The translations under genes and the position numbers were made by a program. 64,000 nucleotides of DNA. It comes from UBA7672 sp965279205. GTDB lineage: Bacteria; Pseudomonadota; Alphaproteobacteria; Caulobacterales; Hyphomonadaceae. Of the stretch, positions 57,225 through 64,000 are shown piece after piece. How positions within the stretch are numbered: the first letter of the stretch is position 1; the number at the start of each line of letters is the position of its first letter. The stretch covers positions 1,178,001-1,242,000 of the forward strand of contig OZ257144.1 in assembly GCA_965279205.1 (NCBI GenBank). Direction: 5' to 3'. The notes beneath the pieces are model-generated. The model made no database searches and was not told where the DNA came from. It worked only from the letters and a program-made list of their open reading frames with translations.

Positions 57225-57857
57225 GTGAGCGATCTGCGCATCCAGTTGCTGTCGCCCGAGAACCTTGCCGGGTTTGACCTGGCCTATTCGATCTATGCCG
57301 ATGCGATCGTGCGATCAGAACAGCGGACCGAAGCGGAGCTGCGTGCGCTGGTGGCGCGGCCGGACTACCGGTTTCTTGTCGCCCTGCGCGAAGAGCAGAC
57401 GGTCGCGCTTGCCGTGGCCTGCGTACCGTCCGGGGAAGATTTCTGGCTGTTCGAATACGCCGCTGTCGCTCCCGAAGAGCGGGGACGGGGGATTGGTGAA
57501 CAACTCTTCCTTGCAAGTCGGCTGATGGCCGGCCAGTCACGTGTCGCGCTGATCGAAGCCGACGCCGCGCTTGATGGTGCAGGCGATGCGGCGCGGCGGC
57601 TTCGCTTTTACGCACGGCTGGGTTGCCGGCGCCTGCGAGACCTCGACTACCTGCTTCCGCTGGAGACTTATGGCTCACCGCCGCCGATGGTGCTGTTGGC
57701 GCTTGAGGCGCCGAACGTGACGGTGATCGGTGTTGAAGTCGTCGAGCGCTGGCTCCGGCGCATCTTTTCCGACGTCTATGGCAAGCCGCTGGATGATCCG
57801 CGACTTGCCCGCATGATCGACCCGCTGCCTGACGATGTTGCGCTGGATGCGCTCTAG
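57225..57857 (+). CDS. GNAT-family N-acetyltransferase
   Basis: 210 residues from a GTG at 57225 with GGAGG six bases before. Acetyl-CoA motif APEERGRGIGEQLFLAS (RGxG), and FYARLGCRRL near the end of the fold. About 45 C-terminal residues extend beyond the fold. Substrate unknown. Its stop overlaps the convergent nudC stop at a shared CTAG. Confidence 0.8.
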   Translation: MSDLRIQLLSPENLAGFDLAYSIYADAIVRSEQRTEAELRALVARPDYRFLVALREEQTVALAVACVPSGEDFWLFEYAAVAPEERGRGIGEQLFLASRLMAGQSRVALIEADAALDGAGDAARRLRFYARLGCRRLRDLDYLLPLETYGSPPPMVLLALEAPNVTVIGVEVVERWLRRIFSDVYGKPLDDPRLARMIDPLPDDVALDAL

Positions 57858-58822
57858 CCGCGGTCCAGCCAAGCCTTGATGACGTGATGGGCGATCGCGA
57901 AGTGCATGGGCGGGAAGGCTTCAGGGTTCGTGCCGGCCATCATTGACGCCGTCTCTTCGCGCGTGAACCAGCGGGCGGTTTCAAGCTCCGACTGATCGAC
58001 CGTGATCTCGTCTCCGTCGGCTTCGAGGATCATCCCGATCATCAGTGAGGACGGGAACGGCCAGGGCTGGCAGAAGAGATAGTCGGCCTTGGTCGTGCAG
58101 CGAACGCCAGCTTCCTCCAGGATTTCACGAGCGGCGGCCTGTTCGATCGTTTCGCCGGGCTCGACGAAGCCGGCGAGGCACGACCAGAAGCCGGGCCGCC
58201 ATGCCTTCTGCCGTCCGAGCAGGCATTTGTCGCCGCGCACCGCCAGCATGATCACGACAGGGTCGGTGCGGGGGAAGTGTTCGACGCCGCAGTCCTCGCA
58301 TTTGCGCTTCCAGCCGGCTTCCTCGATCTTCGAGCGCGCGCCACAATTGCTGCAGAACGTATGGCGGCGGTGCCATTCGAACAAGGCGCGAGCCGTCGCC
58401 GCGCAGCCGCCGTTGAAGGCATCGAAGGCCGAAGCAGCGGCGCGGAAATCATCGAACACGCCAAGGCCGGCGATAGGTGAGTTCTCGAGGCTGAAGGACG
58501 AGGGCATTTCCAGCGCGAAGACAGGCGAGCCCTTCACTGTTTCGCCAAGGAAGATGCGTGTGGCCTTTGGCGACAGCATGCCGGCCTGCGAGCCAAGCCA
58601 GAGCAGGGGGCGTCCCGGCGGCAGCTGGGCGCCGATCTGCGAGGGCGCGGAGGGTGGCGCAGATCCTTCGACCAGCAACAGGCCCTCGCGCATCAGCAGC
58701 ACGCGGGCGCTGTCCGACGCAAAGGCCTTGTCCAGCCATTCAGGATCGCGGCGATGGTGCGCTGCGCGGTCCAGTCCCGCCGGAACCAGCGGGATGGCGG
58801 CGGCGGCCTTTGAAAGTGGCAC
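57854..58822 (-). CDS. nudC: NAD(H) pyrophosphatase NudC
   Basis: 322 residues from a GTG at 58822, one base after the TIR gene stop, with AGGA nine bases before. Zinc ribbon FCSNCGARS...KCEDCG, then the Nudix box GFVEPGETIEQAAAREILEEAG and the NudC-specific PWPFPSSLM. Cleaves NAD(H) to NMN and AMP and removes NAD caps from RNA. Translational coupling to a TIR-domain gene is the notable context. Confidence 0.93.
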   Translation of the reverse strand: MPLSKAAAAIPLVPAGLDRAAHHRRDPEWLDKAFASDSARVLLMREGLLLVEGSAPPSAPSQIGAQLPPGRPLLWLGSQAGMLSPKATRIFLGETVKGSPVFALEMPSSFSLENSPIAGLGVFDDFRAAASAFDAFNGGCAATARALFEWHRRHTFCSNCGARSKIEEAGWKRKCEDCGVEHFPRTDPVVIMLAVRGDKCLLGRQKAWRPGFWSCLAGFVEPGETIEQAAAREILEEAGVRCTTKADYLFCQPWPFPSSLMIGMILEADGDEITVDQSELETARWFTREETASMMAGTNPEAFPPMHFAIAHHVIKAWLDRG

Positions 58823-58823
58823 G

Positions 58824-59903
58824 TCAGATCTTCCTGATGTTCGAGCGGAAGCTGCGTATCGCACGTTGACCCGCCAGGACGCCATAGATGGCAAAGGCAA
58901 TCAGCGAGAATGCCGCCCAGGCCAGGCCGAACATTCGCAGGAAGGTCATGAAATCCTCGCCCTGCAGATAGCCCCGGTCCATGCCGCTGAGCATGACGCC
59001 CGCGCCCGCCACAAAGAACATGGCGGACGTGGCAAGGTATTTCAGGAAGGCGTCCAGCACGCGGCGGCGACGCAGATAGTAGCGCACCGGAAAAACCACG
59101 GCCCCGTAGAGGCCGGCGAAAGCCAGGCAGTACATGGCGATGATTGCGACGCCGCGATCAAGCATGTCGGGCGTGTATTGCCCAGCCGTGCTCAGAATCT
59201 GCCAGGCAGCGATCGCGATCCAGGCTGGCGCCAGAATGGCCCAGTCGAAATAGCGGAAGGGCGGAATGTCCGGCAGCTTGCGGATCGGCTTGCCGCCGGA
59301 GCCGACGCGGCCGACATAGTCTTCGACCTTCTTCGGCGCAGCACGGCCGGGCTCCACAGTCTCGCTGATCAGTTCGCCGATGGCGTCATCCAGCTTCTGT
59401 TCCTTTTCCTCGAGCACTTCGAGACCCGGCGCACGGGCGGCAGGCGCAGGCATGTCCTCGGGTGCTATCTTCTTGGATGGCCGCGTTCCGGCGAGACCGC
59501 CTTCCGATTTTCCGGCAAGCACTGCGAGATGCTCGACCAGTTCGTCGATGCGCGCCATCGGGTCGGGGAAGACCTGGATCCAGTTGCGATCAGCCAGCTC
59601 ATAGAGATAGGCGCCGCGCGGTTGTGTGTTCTCGATCAGGATCGGCACGACCGGCTTGGCCAGCGTGTCGGCGACCGCCAGCTCTTTCTTGAGCTGGCGC
59701 GAGTTGTTGCAGTCTTCCGAAAAAAACACCGCCAGCATGTCCGAATTGGTCAGCGCCTCGACGATGGTCTCGCGCCAGTCAGCGCCGCCTTCGATATTGG
59801 CGTCGTACCAGACGCCCACCCCGCGCTCTTCGAGGCGGCGGACCACCGCAGCGACAAGCTCACGGTCGGCGCGGCGATAGCTGATGAAGATGTCGTATTT
59901 CAT
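58824..59903 (-). CDS. TIR-domain protein with four C-terminal membrane helices
   Basis: 359 residues from the ATG at 59903. TIR domain at about 1-130: box 1 YDIFISYRRAD, WYD, ADWRETIVEAL, and FSEDCNNSRQLKKELAVA where Glu74 takes the position of the NADase Glu of enzymatic TIRs. A charged linker (140-215) with an acidic helix follows, then four predicted spans (about 221-239, 250-275, 288-307, 322-345). It may cleave NAD or signal by contact. Coupled to nudC; divergent from the SRP RNA region. Confidence 0.88.
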   Translation of the reverse strand: MKYDIFISYRRADRELVAAVVRRLEERGVGVWYDANIEGGADWRETIVEALTNSDMLAVFFSEDCNNSRQLKKELAVADTLAKPVVPILIENTQPRGAYLYELADRNWIQVFPDPMARIDELVEHLAVLAGKSEGGLAGTRPSKKIAPEDMPAPAARAPGLEVLEEKEQKLDDAIGELISETVEPGRAAPKKVEDYVGRVGSGGKPIRKLPDIPPFRYFDWAILAPAWIAIAAWQILSTAGQYTPDMLDRGVAIIAMYCLAFAGLYGAVVFPVRYYLRRRRVLDAFLKYLATSAMFFVAGAGVMLSGMDRGYLQGEDFMTFLRMFGLAWAAFSLIAFAIYGVLAGQRAIRSFRSNIRKI

Positions 59904-60068
59904 GCCCACCCGCCCGGCGATTGCCGCCGCGGTTAACCCTAAAGAGGAATCCGCGGCCATGGGCAAGCGATGCCGGCATGCGAAAGCCGTAGAACTTCGA
60001 CTTGAGGCTAATCTGTGCTGCATCGACGCGGTTGCCATCCGGGGTCGGCCCCGTCATATGATCACCTT

Positions 60069-60160
60069 GCAAGTTGGCGGTGGACGAGTGTCTCGCCAAC
60101 CCGGTCAGATCCGGAAGGAAGCAGCCGTAACGAGTTTTGCTCGGGTCGCTGCCAGCTTGC
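60069..60160 (+). ncRNA. ffs: Signal recognition particle RNA, small bacterial type (4.5S)
   Basis: The conserved apical domain GGTCAGATCCGGAAGGAAGC is intact, with the GGAAG tetraloop region and the AGCAG asymmetric loop that binds Ffh. The ends pair over 12 bases (60069-60080 with 60149-60160, two wobbles), giving 92 nt. A T-run at 60184-60188 may end it. Partner of Ffh in membrane targeting. It is upstream of dnaX, as is common in the class, but two genes intervene. The rest of the gap to 60430 (about 270 bp) shows no gene-like frame. Confidence 0.9.
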
Positions 60161-60429
60161 GCCTAACTACCGGTAGTCGCGCTCTTTTTCAGCCATCTGC
60201 CGAAATGCCCTTACATTTCACTCGGATCACGAAACGAGAGATCTCACCGGCGCCGCGTGGCAGGCCGTGCGGGAGTACGATAGTATCTTGATGCTGCTGC
60301 AAGCCGGGCGGTGGCAGTCCCGGGGGCAGCGCCGGGGACGGCATCTGCCGTCTTCGATCGGCCGGGCTTCGCGGGAATCGCCAAGGCCAGTCATCCAGCG
60401 AGCCCCCGGCCCACTTTGGGGAGTGACTC

Positions 60430-60762
60430 ATGAAAAGTCTCGTTGCGGTCGCAACCGTGGCCGCGTTCAGCCTGCAGGCTGCCTTTGCCGATACGACGCC
60501 AAGACAGACAACGGGTTTCAGAACCGCGGCGCCGACAGCGTTTTCACCAAACGAACTCTCTCGCTTCAGTCTTGATCCCGCGACAGCGGCAAGGGTCGAG
60601 GAGCATCGCAAGGCCGGCGACCGCATCCTGGTGATGACGCCGGAAGAACTCGCCGAAGCAAAAGCCGGGCAGATGGACACAACCTGGGTGATCATCGGCA
60701 TCGTGGTGCTCGTGGTCATCGTGGCGGCCGCTGGCGGTGGCGGTGGAGGCGGCGGATATTGA
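60430..60762 (+). CDS. Exported single-span peptide with an eight-glycine C-terminus
   Basis: 110 residues; GGGGAG six bases before the ATG. Signal peptide to about Ala20 (AFA|D), a polar middle (21-85), one membrane helix at about 86-101, then Gly102-Gly109 and a final Tyr. The tail lies outside or just at the membrane surface. The glycine codons GGTGGAGGCGGC also serve as the ribosome site of the next gene, a C39-like peptidase. No family recognised. Confidence 0.75.
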   Translation: MKSLVAVATVAAFSLQAAFADTTPRQTTGFRTAAPTAFSPNELSRFSLDPATAARVEEHRKAGDRILVMTPEELAEAKAGQMDTTWVIIGIVVLVVIVAAAGGGGGGGGY

Positions 60763-61481
60763 TCCGTCCTGGCGCGTCCGGAAGAGCGCTCTGTGCGCTT
60801 GCGCTGGGCGCGTCATCCGCCTGCGCTGTGATGCCCATAGCGACGCTGGACGAGTTCGCACAGCGCGGCGCCGACAACAGTTTCGAGATCATCGACAGGC
60901 CGGTGCGCGCCGCCGAAGCCCTGGTGCTGAATGTTCCATTCGATCACCAGGAGAATCGGGTTGCGTGCGGTGCGCATGTGCTTGCGAGCATCATCCGCTA
61001 CTGGCGGCCCGGAGCAGCGGAAAGTGGGGGTTCGATCTGGGCTGACGCTCCGCCTGCCGACACCAGGTCAGGCTACTCGCTGCAGGAACTGGTGAACCTG
61101 GCGAAGGCGCATGGGCTCGATGCCTTCGGTGTGCGGCTCGACGCTGCCGGACTGGTCGAGGAACTGGAGAAGGGCCGGCCTGTGCTGATTCCGGTTCGCG
61201 TGCCCTCGATCTATCTGCAGACTCACACGCTGTTCGATCCCGATCCCATCGTGATCGGGCAGATCAAAAACCTGCTATTCGACCGGGTGGCGGCAGTCAG
61301 CCAGTGGCTGGGGGTCGAGATGCTGTCGCACTACATGCTGGTGGTCGGCCACGCGCCGGACCGCTTCGTGTTGCTTGATCCGATCATGGGATACCGCACC
61401 ATTTCGAGAAGCAGGCTTGCAGGCTTTCGTGCCGAATTCGGTGGGGCCGCCATCGTGTTTAGCCTTGCTCCACAGGGGTGA
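60759..61481 (+). CDS. C39-like cysteine peptidase, exported
   Basis: 240 residues from a TTG at 60759 that overlaps the previous stop (TTGA) with GGAGG nine bases before. Signal-like N-terminus with a possible but imperfect lipobox at Cys22. Papain-like triad of the C39 family: Gln64 and Cys70 in DHQENRVACGAH, His191 in LSHYMLVVGH, Asp207 in VLLDPIMGY. C39 enzymes cleave after double glycine. Coupled to the poly-glycine peptide gene. Confidence 0.8.
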   Translation: MIRPGASGRALCALALGASSACAVMPIATLDEFAQRGADNSFEIIDRPVRAAEALVLNVPFDHQENRVACGAHVLASIIRYWRPGAAESGGSIWADAPPADTRSGYSLQELVNLAKAHGLDAFGVRLDAAGLVEELEKGRPVLIPVRVPSIYLQTHTLFDPDPIVIGQIKNLLFDRVAAVSQWLGVEMLSHYMLVVGHAPDRFVLLDPIMGYRTISRSRLAGFRAEFGGAAIVFSLAPQG

Positions 61482-61510
61482 TCGGTCATGGGTTGGCTTA
61501 GCGGCCCGGC

Positions 61511-63379
61511 ATGGGCCATATAGGGGCAATGGCCTCGAAAAAGCCCCCTAAACCCCCGTCTGACGGGCCGGAAGATGATGTTGCGGAACCGCGCGACACG
61601 CTGACGGCGTCGATGTTCGGCGATGAGCCTGTAGGCCCCGCCGCCTATCAGGTGCTGGCGCGTAAATACCGGCCAACGCGGTTCGAGGATCTGGTCGGCC
61701 AGGAGGCTATGGTCCGGACGCTGACCAACGCCTTCAAGACCGGGCGCATAGCACATGCTTTCATGCTCACCGGCGTGCGTGGTGTGGGCAAGACCACCAC
61801 AGCGCGGCTGCTTGCCCGGGCGCTCAACTACAAGACGGACAAGGTCGACCACCCGTCGCTGGTTCTCGATCCGCCAGGCATCCACTGCTCTGCGATCATG
61901 GCGTCCCAGCACCCGGACGTGCTGGAGCTTGACGCTGCCTCGCACACCGGCGTCTCCGACATGCGCGACCTGCTCGACGGCGCGCGCTACGCGCCGGTGA
62001 GCGCCCGCTACAAGGTCTACATCATCGACGAAGTCCACATGCTGTCGACCGCAGCGTTCAACGCACTGCTGAAGACGCTGGAAGAGCCGCCGCCGCATGT
62101 GAAGTTCATCTTTGCGACGACAGAGATCCGCAAGGTGCCGGTGACGGTGCTGTCACGCTGCCAGCGGTTCAACCTTCAGCGCTTCTCGACCGAGGCGCTT
62201 ACCGATCATCTAATCAATATCTGCAAGGCCGAGAAGGCAAAGGTCGCGACCGAGGCGCTCGGACTCATCGCTCGCGCCGCCGAGGGCTCGGCGCGCGATG
62301 CCCTGTCCATCCTCGATCAGGCGATCGTGCAGGGCGACGGCAAGGAAGTCAGCGTCGAGCAGGTGCGCGACATGCTTGGCCTTGCCGACCGTTCGCGCGT
62401 GCTCGACCTGATGGACACGATCATCGGCGGCGACCACAAGGCCGCCCTCAACGAATCGATCGCACTGCTCGATCAGGGCGCGGATGCGCCGGTGCTGATC
62501 AAGGACCTGATGGATGTCGTGGTCGAGATCGCCCGCGCTCAGGCCCTGAAGGACGCGTATGTCTTCGCCGGCCCCGCCGACTGGGCAAGGCGCACGCTGG
62601 CCATGGCCGAGAAGGTCTCGCCCGCGCAATCCGCCCGCATGTGGCGGCTTCTGCTGCAGGGGTTCGAGGATTGCGCGCGTGCGCCCGATCCGTCAGCTGC
62701 CGCGCAGATGGTTGTGTTGCGACTGGCCGCTGCCGCGAGCCTGCCTTCGCCGGAAGACGCAGCACGGCTTCTGGCGGGTGGGGCCGCTGTGCCGGCCCCA
62801 AAGTCCCAGCCTGAAACGGCCCGTGAGCCGGAGCGCAGTCCTCGCGCTGACGCGCCTGTTGCAGTTGCCGAACCCCGCGACGACGAGCCCCACGAAGGCG
62901 TGCGCATGTCGTCCCTGCGCGAGATCATTGCCGAGCTTGATGCGCGTCGCGAGATCTCGCTGAAATACGACATCGAGAAGTATGTCCGCCCCGCCGAGAT
63001 CGATTTCGGCCATTTCCGCTATTCGGCCGCGCCCAACACGCCGAAAGATCTCTCCCAAAAGATCAAGGACTGGCTGGAACGCATCAGCGGGGTCGAGTGG
63101 GAAGTGCTGCAATCAAACGATGGCGTCGCCGAAAGCACGTCGGAAAAGCGTACGCGTCGCGGCCGGGAAAAACTGAAGGCCGTCGAGGCCCATCCCCGCA
63201 TCGCCGAGGCGCTGAGGGTTTTTCCGGGCGCGCGTGTTCTGCGCGTCGAAGAGCCTGAGGAGCAGGAAGAGCTGGACGAAGCGCCTGCTGCGGCCAATGT
63301 CATACATGTAGATTTCAACCTGCGGGAACGCGCGGAAGAAGCCATTCCAGACCCCGAAGAACGGGAGGACGACGATTGA
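61511..63379 (+). CDS. dnaX: DNA polymerase III subunit gamma/tau
   Basis: 622 residues from 61511; the ATG at 61529 is an equally weak alternative. AAA+ clamp loader: Walker A GVRGVGKTT, Walker B YIIDEVHML, sensor 1 FIFATTE, arginine-finger region SRCQRF. The zinc module keeps only one cysteine (GIHCSAIM), which I take as usual for alphaproteobacteria. C-terminal tau part binds the polymerase; an acidic tail ends the protein. Overlaps ybaB by four bases. Confidence 0.94.
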   Translation: MGHIGAMASKKPPKPPSDGPEDDVAEPRDTLTASMFGDEPVGPAAYQVLARKYRPTRFEDLVGQEAMVRTLTNAFKTGRIAHAFMLTGVRGVGKTTTARLLARALNYKTDKVDHPSLVLDPPGIHCSAIMASQHPDVLELDAASHTGVSDMRDLLDGARYAPVSARYKVYIIDEVHMLSTAAFNALLKTLEEPPPHVKFIFATTEIRKVPVTVLSRCQRFNLQRFSTEALTDHLINICKAEKAKVATEALGLIARAAEGSARDALSILDQAIVQGDGKEVSVEQVRDMLGLADRSRVLDLMDTIIGGDHKAALNESIALLDQGADAPVLIKDLMDVVVEIARAQALKDAYVFAGPADWARRTLAMAEKVSPAQSARMWRLLLQGFEDCARAPDPSAAAQMVVLRLAAAASLPSPEDAARLLAGGAAVPAPKSQPETAREPERSPRADAPVAVAEPRDDEPHEGVRMSSLREIIAELDARREISLKYDIEKYVRPAEIDFGHFRYSAAPNTPKDLSQKIKDWLERISGVEWEVLQSNDGVAESTSEKRTRRGREKLKAVEAHPRIAEALRVFPGARVLRVEEPEEQEELDEAPAAANVIHVDFNLRERAEEAIPDPEEREDDD

Positions 63380-63702
63380 AAGACCTGTCCGACATCATGC
63401 GCCAGGCCCAGCAGATGCAACAGCGCCTGCAGGAAGCGCAGGAGAAGATGGAGCAGATCACCGCCGAAGGCTCGTCTGGCGCCGGCATGGTCAAGGTGAC
63501 GCTGAAGGGCAAGGGCGAGCTGATGAAGCTCGCCATCGATCCCTCGCTCCTCAACCCGAGTGAAGCCGAGATGGTCGAGGATCTGGTGAAGGCCGCGCAT
63601 TCCGACGCACGCCGCCGCCTAGACGAAGCCATGGCCGAAGCGATGAAGCAGGCTACAGGCGGCCTTGGCGGCATGCTGCCGGGCTTCAAGCTGCCGTTCT
63701 GA
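63376..63702 (+). CDS. YbaB/EbfC family nucleoid-associated protein
   Basis: 108 residues from a TTG at 63376 overlapping the dnaX stop (TTGA), with GGGAGGA upstream. QQMQQRLQEAQEKMEQI helix, then GAGMVKVTLKGKGELMKLAIDPSLL. Small dimeric DNA-binding protein; dnaX-ybaB-recR is the usual order. Confidence 0.93.
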   Translation: MKDLSDIMRQAQQMQQRLQEAQEKMEQITAEGSSGAGMVKVTLKGKGELMKLAIDPSLLNPSEAEMVEDLVKAAHSDARRRLDEAMAEAMKQATGGLGGMLPGFKLPF

Positions 63703-63727
63703 TCGGCGACAATTGGGGGGGGGTGGT

Positions 63728-64000
63728 TTGATAGCAAACGTCTGGCGACACATCCTGTTGCTGATCGTCGCTATGGTACTGGCGTATTTTGCCTGGGGAC
63801 TTCCGAGCGTGATCCTCAGACCGGGCATTCTTTCTGGTCTTACGCCACTGCAGGCGCTTGGAGAATTGAACGCCCCGGATTTTGAAGGTTGGCTATCTCG
63901 CTGGCCGCTGCTCGTCATCGTGGCCGCCATACAGGCGGCCGTTTTTCGATTCGTGCCCAAATGGCCGTCGATCTGGTTTCTTGGAATCGTTGTCGCTGTT
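63728..64000 (+). CDS. Membrane protein, N-terminal part (window ends inside gene)
   Basis: 91 codons from a TTG at 63728 (MIANVWRHILLL), open at the window edge. Spans at about 7-24, 60-75 and 81 onward. A run of nine G (63715-63723) forms the ribosome site. recR would be expected after ybaB in many genomes, but this is not RecR. Family unknown. Confidence 0.55.
   Translation, partial: MIANVWRHILLLIVAMVLAYFAWGLPSVILRPGILSGLTPLQALGELNAPDFEGWLSRWPLLVIVAAIQAAVFRFVPKWPSIWFLGIVVAV

Noticed and set aside
61850..61930. Loss of the DnaX zinc-binding cysteines as an oddity
   Set aside because: From memory of alphaproteobacterial DnaX sequences, a single Cys here is usual for the class.
63100..63200. 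Possible programmed frameshift making a short gamma form of DnaX
   Set aside because: No A-rich slippery heptamer with a following stem is visible; GGGAAAAACTG is not a good site.

Overview
The window is ordinary chromosome from a high-GC alphaproteobacterium, probably of the Caulobacterales/Hyphomonadales type, though I cannot fix the genus. The evidence is the family mix and gene order: a DUF1476 F-ATPase zeta inhibitor beside purB/purC/purS, a separate F0 operon (atpI-B-E-F'-F) away from F1, the smc-dsbA-dciA-mutY cluster, cysE near a DUF3126 gene, a small SRP RNA upstream of dnaX-ybaB, and an ELM1-like protein overlapping greA. I see no phage, insertion sequence, CRISPR array, tRNA or rRNA.

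Layout. 1-4.4 kb: phosphate control (phoR end, pstB, phoU, phoB), with an indoleamine dioxygenase gene on the other strand between phoR and pstB. 4.4-9.7 kb: purine synthesis (purB, purC, purS, purQ) with the zeta inhibitor, two entericidin-like lipoproteins, a DUF486 protein and a TonB-C-like lipoprotein between them. 9.7-28.7 kb: hydrolase, dps, M23 peptidase, trxB, ELM1-greA, carB, a CAP-domain protein, an M28-like lipoprotein, DOMON-NamZ (muropeptide recycling), an S1/P1-type nuclease, an MBL hydrolase, a glycosyltransferase and carA. 28.7-35.6 kb: two palindromic interspersed repeats, a nitroreductase-DsbA pair, NUDIX, cysE, twin 93-residue lipoproteins, DUF3126, then two tandem lipoprotein alpha/beta hydrolases and a cupin lipoprotein. 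35.6-45.7 kb: F0 ATP synthase, smc, two DsbA-like lipoproteins, dciA, mutY. 45.7-56.1 kb: acyl-CoA ligase, a frameshifted ABM-family gene, a translationally chained iorA-iorB-TauD set, cysK, small enzymes, membrane cytochrome c and pheA. 56.6-64 kb: an outer-membrane barrel protein, GNAT, nudC coupled to a membrane TIR protein, SRP RNA, a poly-glycine membrane peptide coupled to a C39-like peptidase, dnaX-ybaB and a truncated membrane protein.

Themes. Most genes are housekeeping. The less ordinary content is in small envelope genes, often in tandem pairs, and in tightly coupled gene pairs. The two most interesting are a TIR-domain membrane protein followed one base later by the NAD(H) pyrophosphatase NudC, and a secreted single-pass peptide ending in eight glycines whose stop codon overlaps the start of a C39-like (double-glycine type) cysteine peptidase. 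Several starts are non-ATG (GTG or TTG) and were chosen from Shine-Dalgarno spacing and stop/start overlaps.
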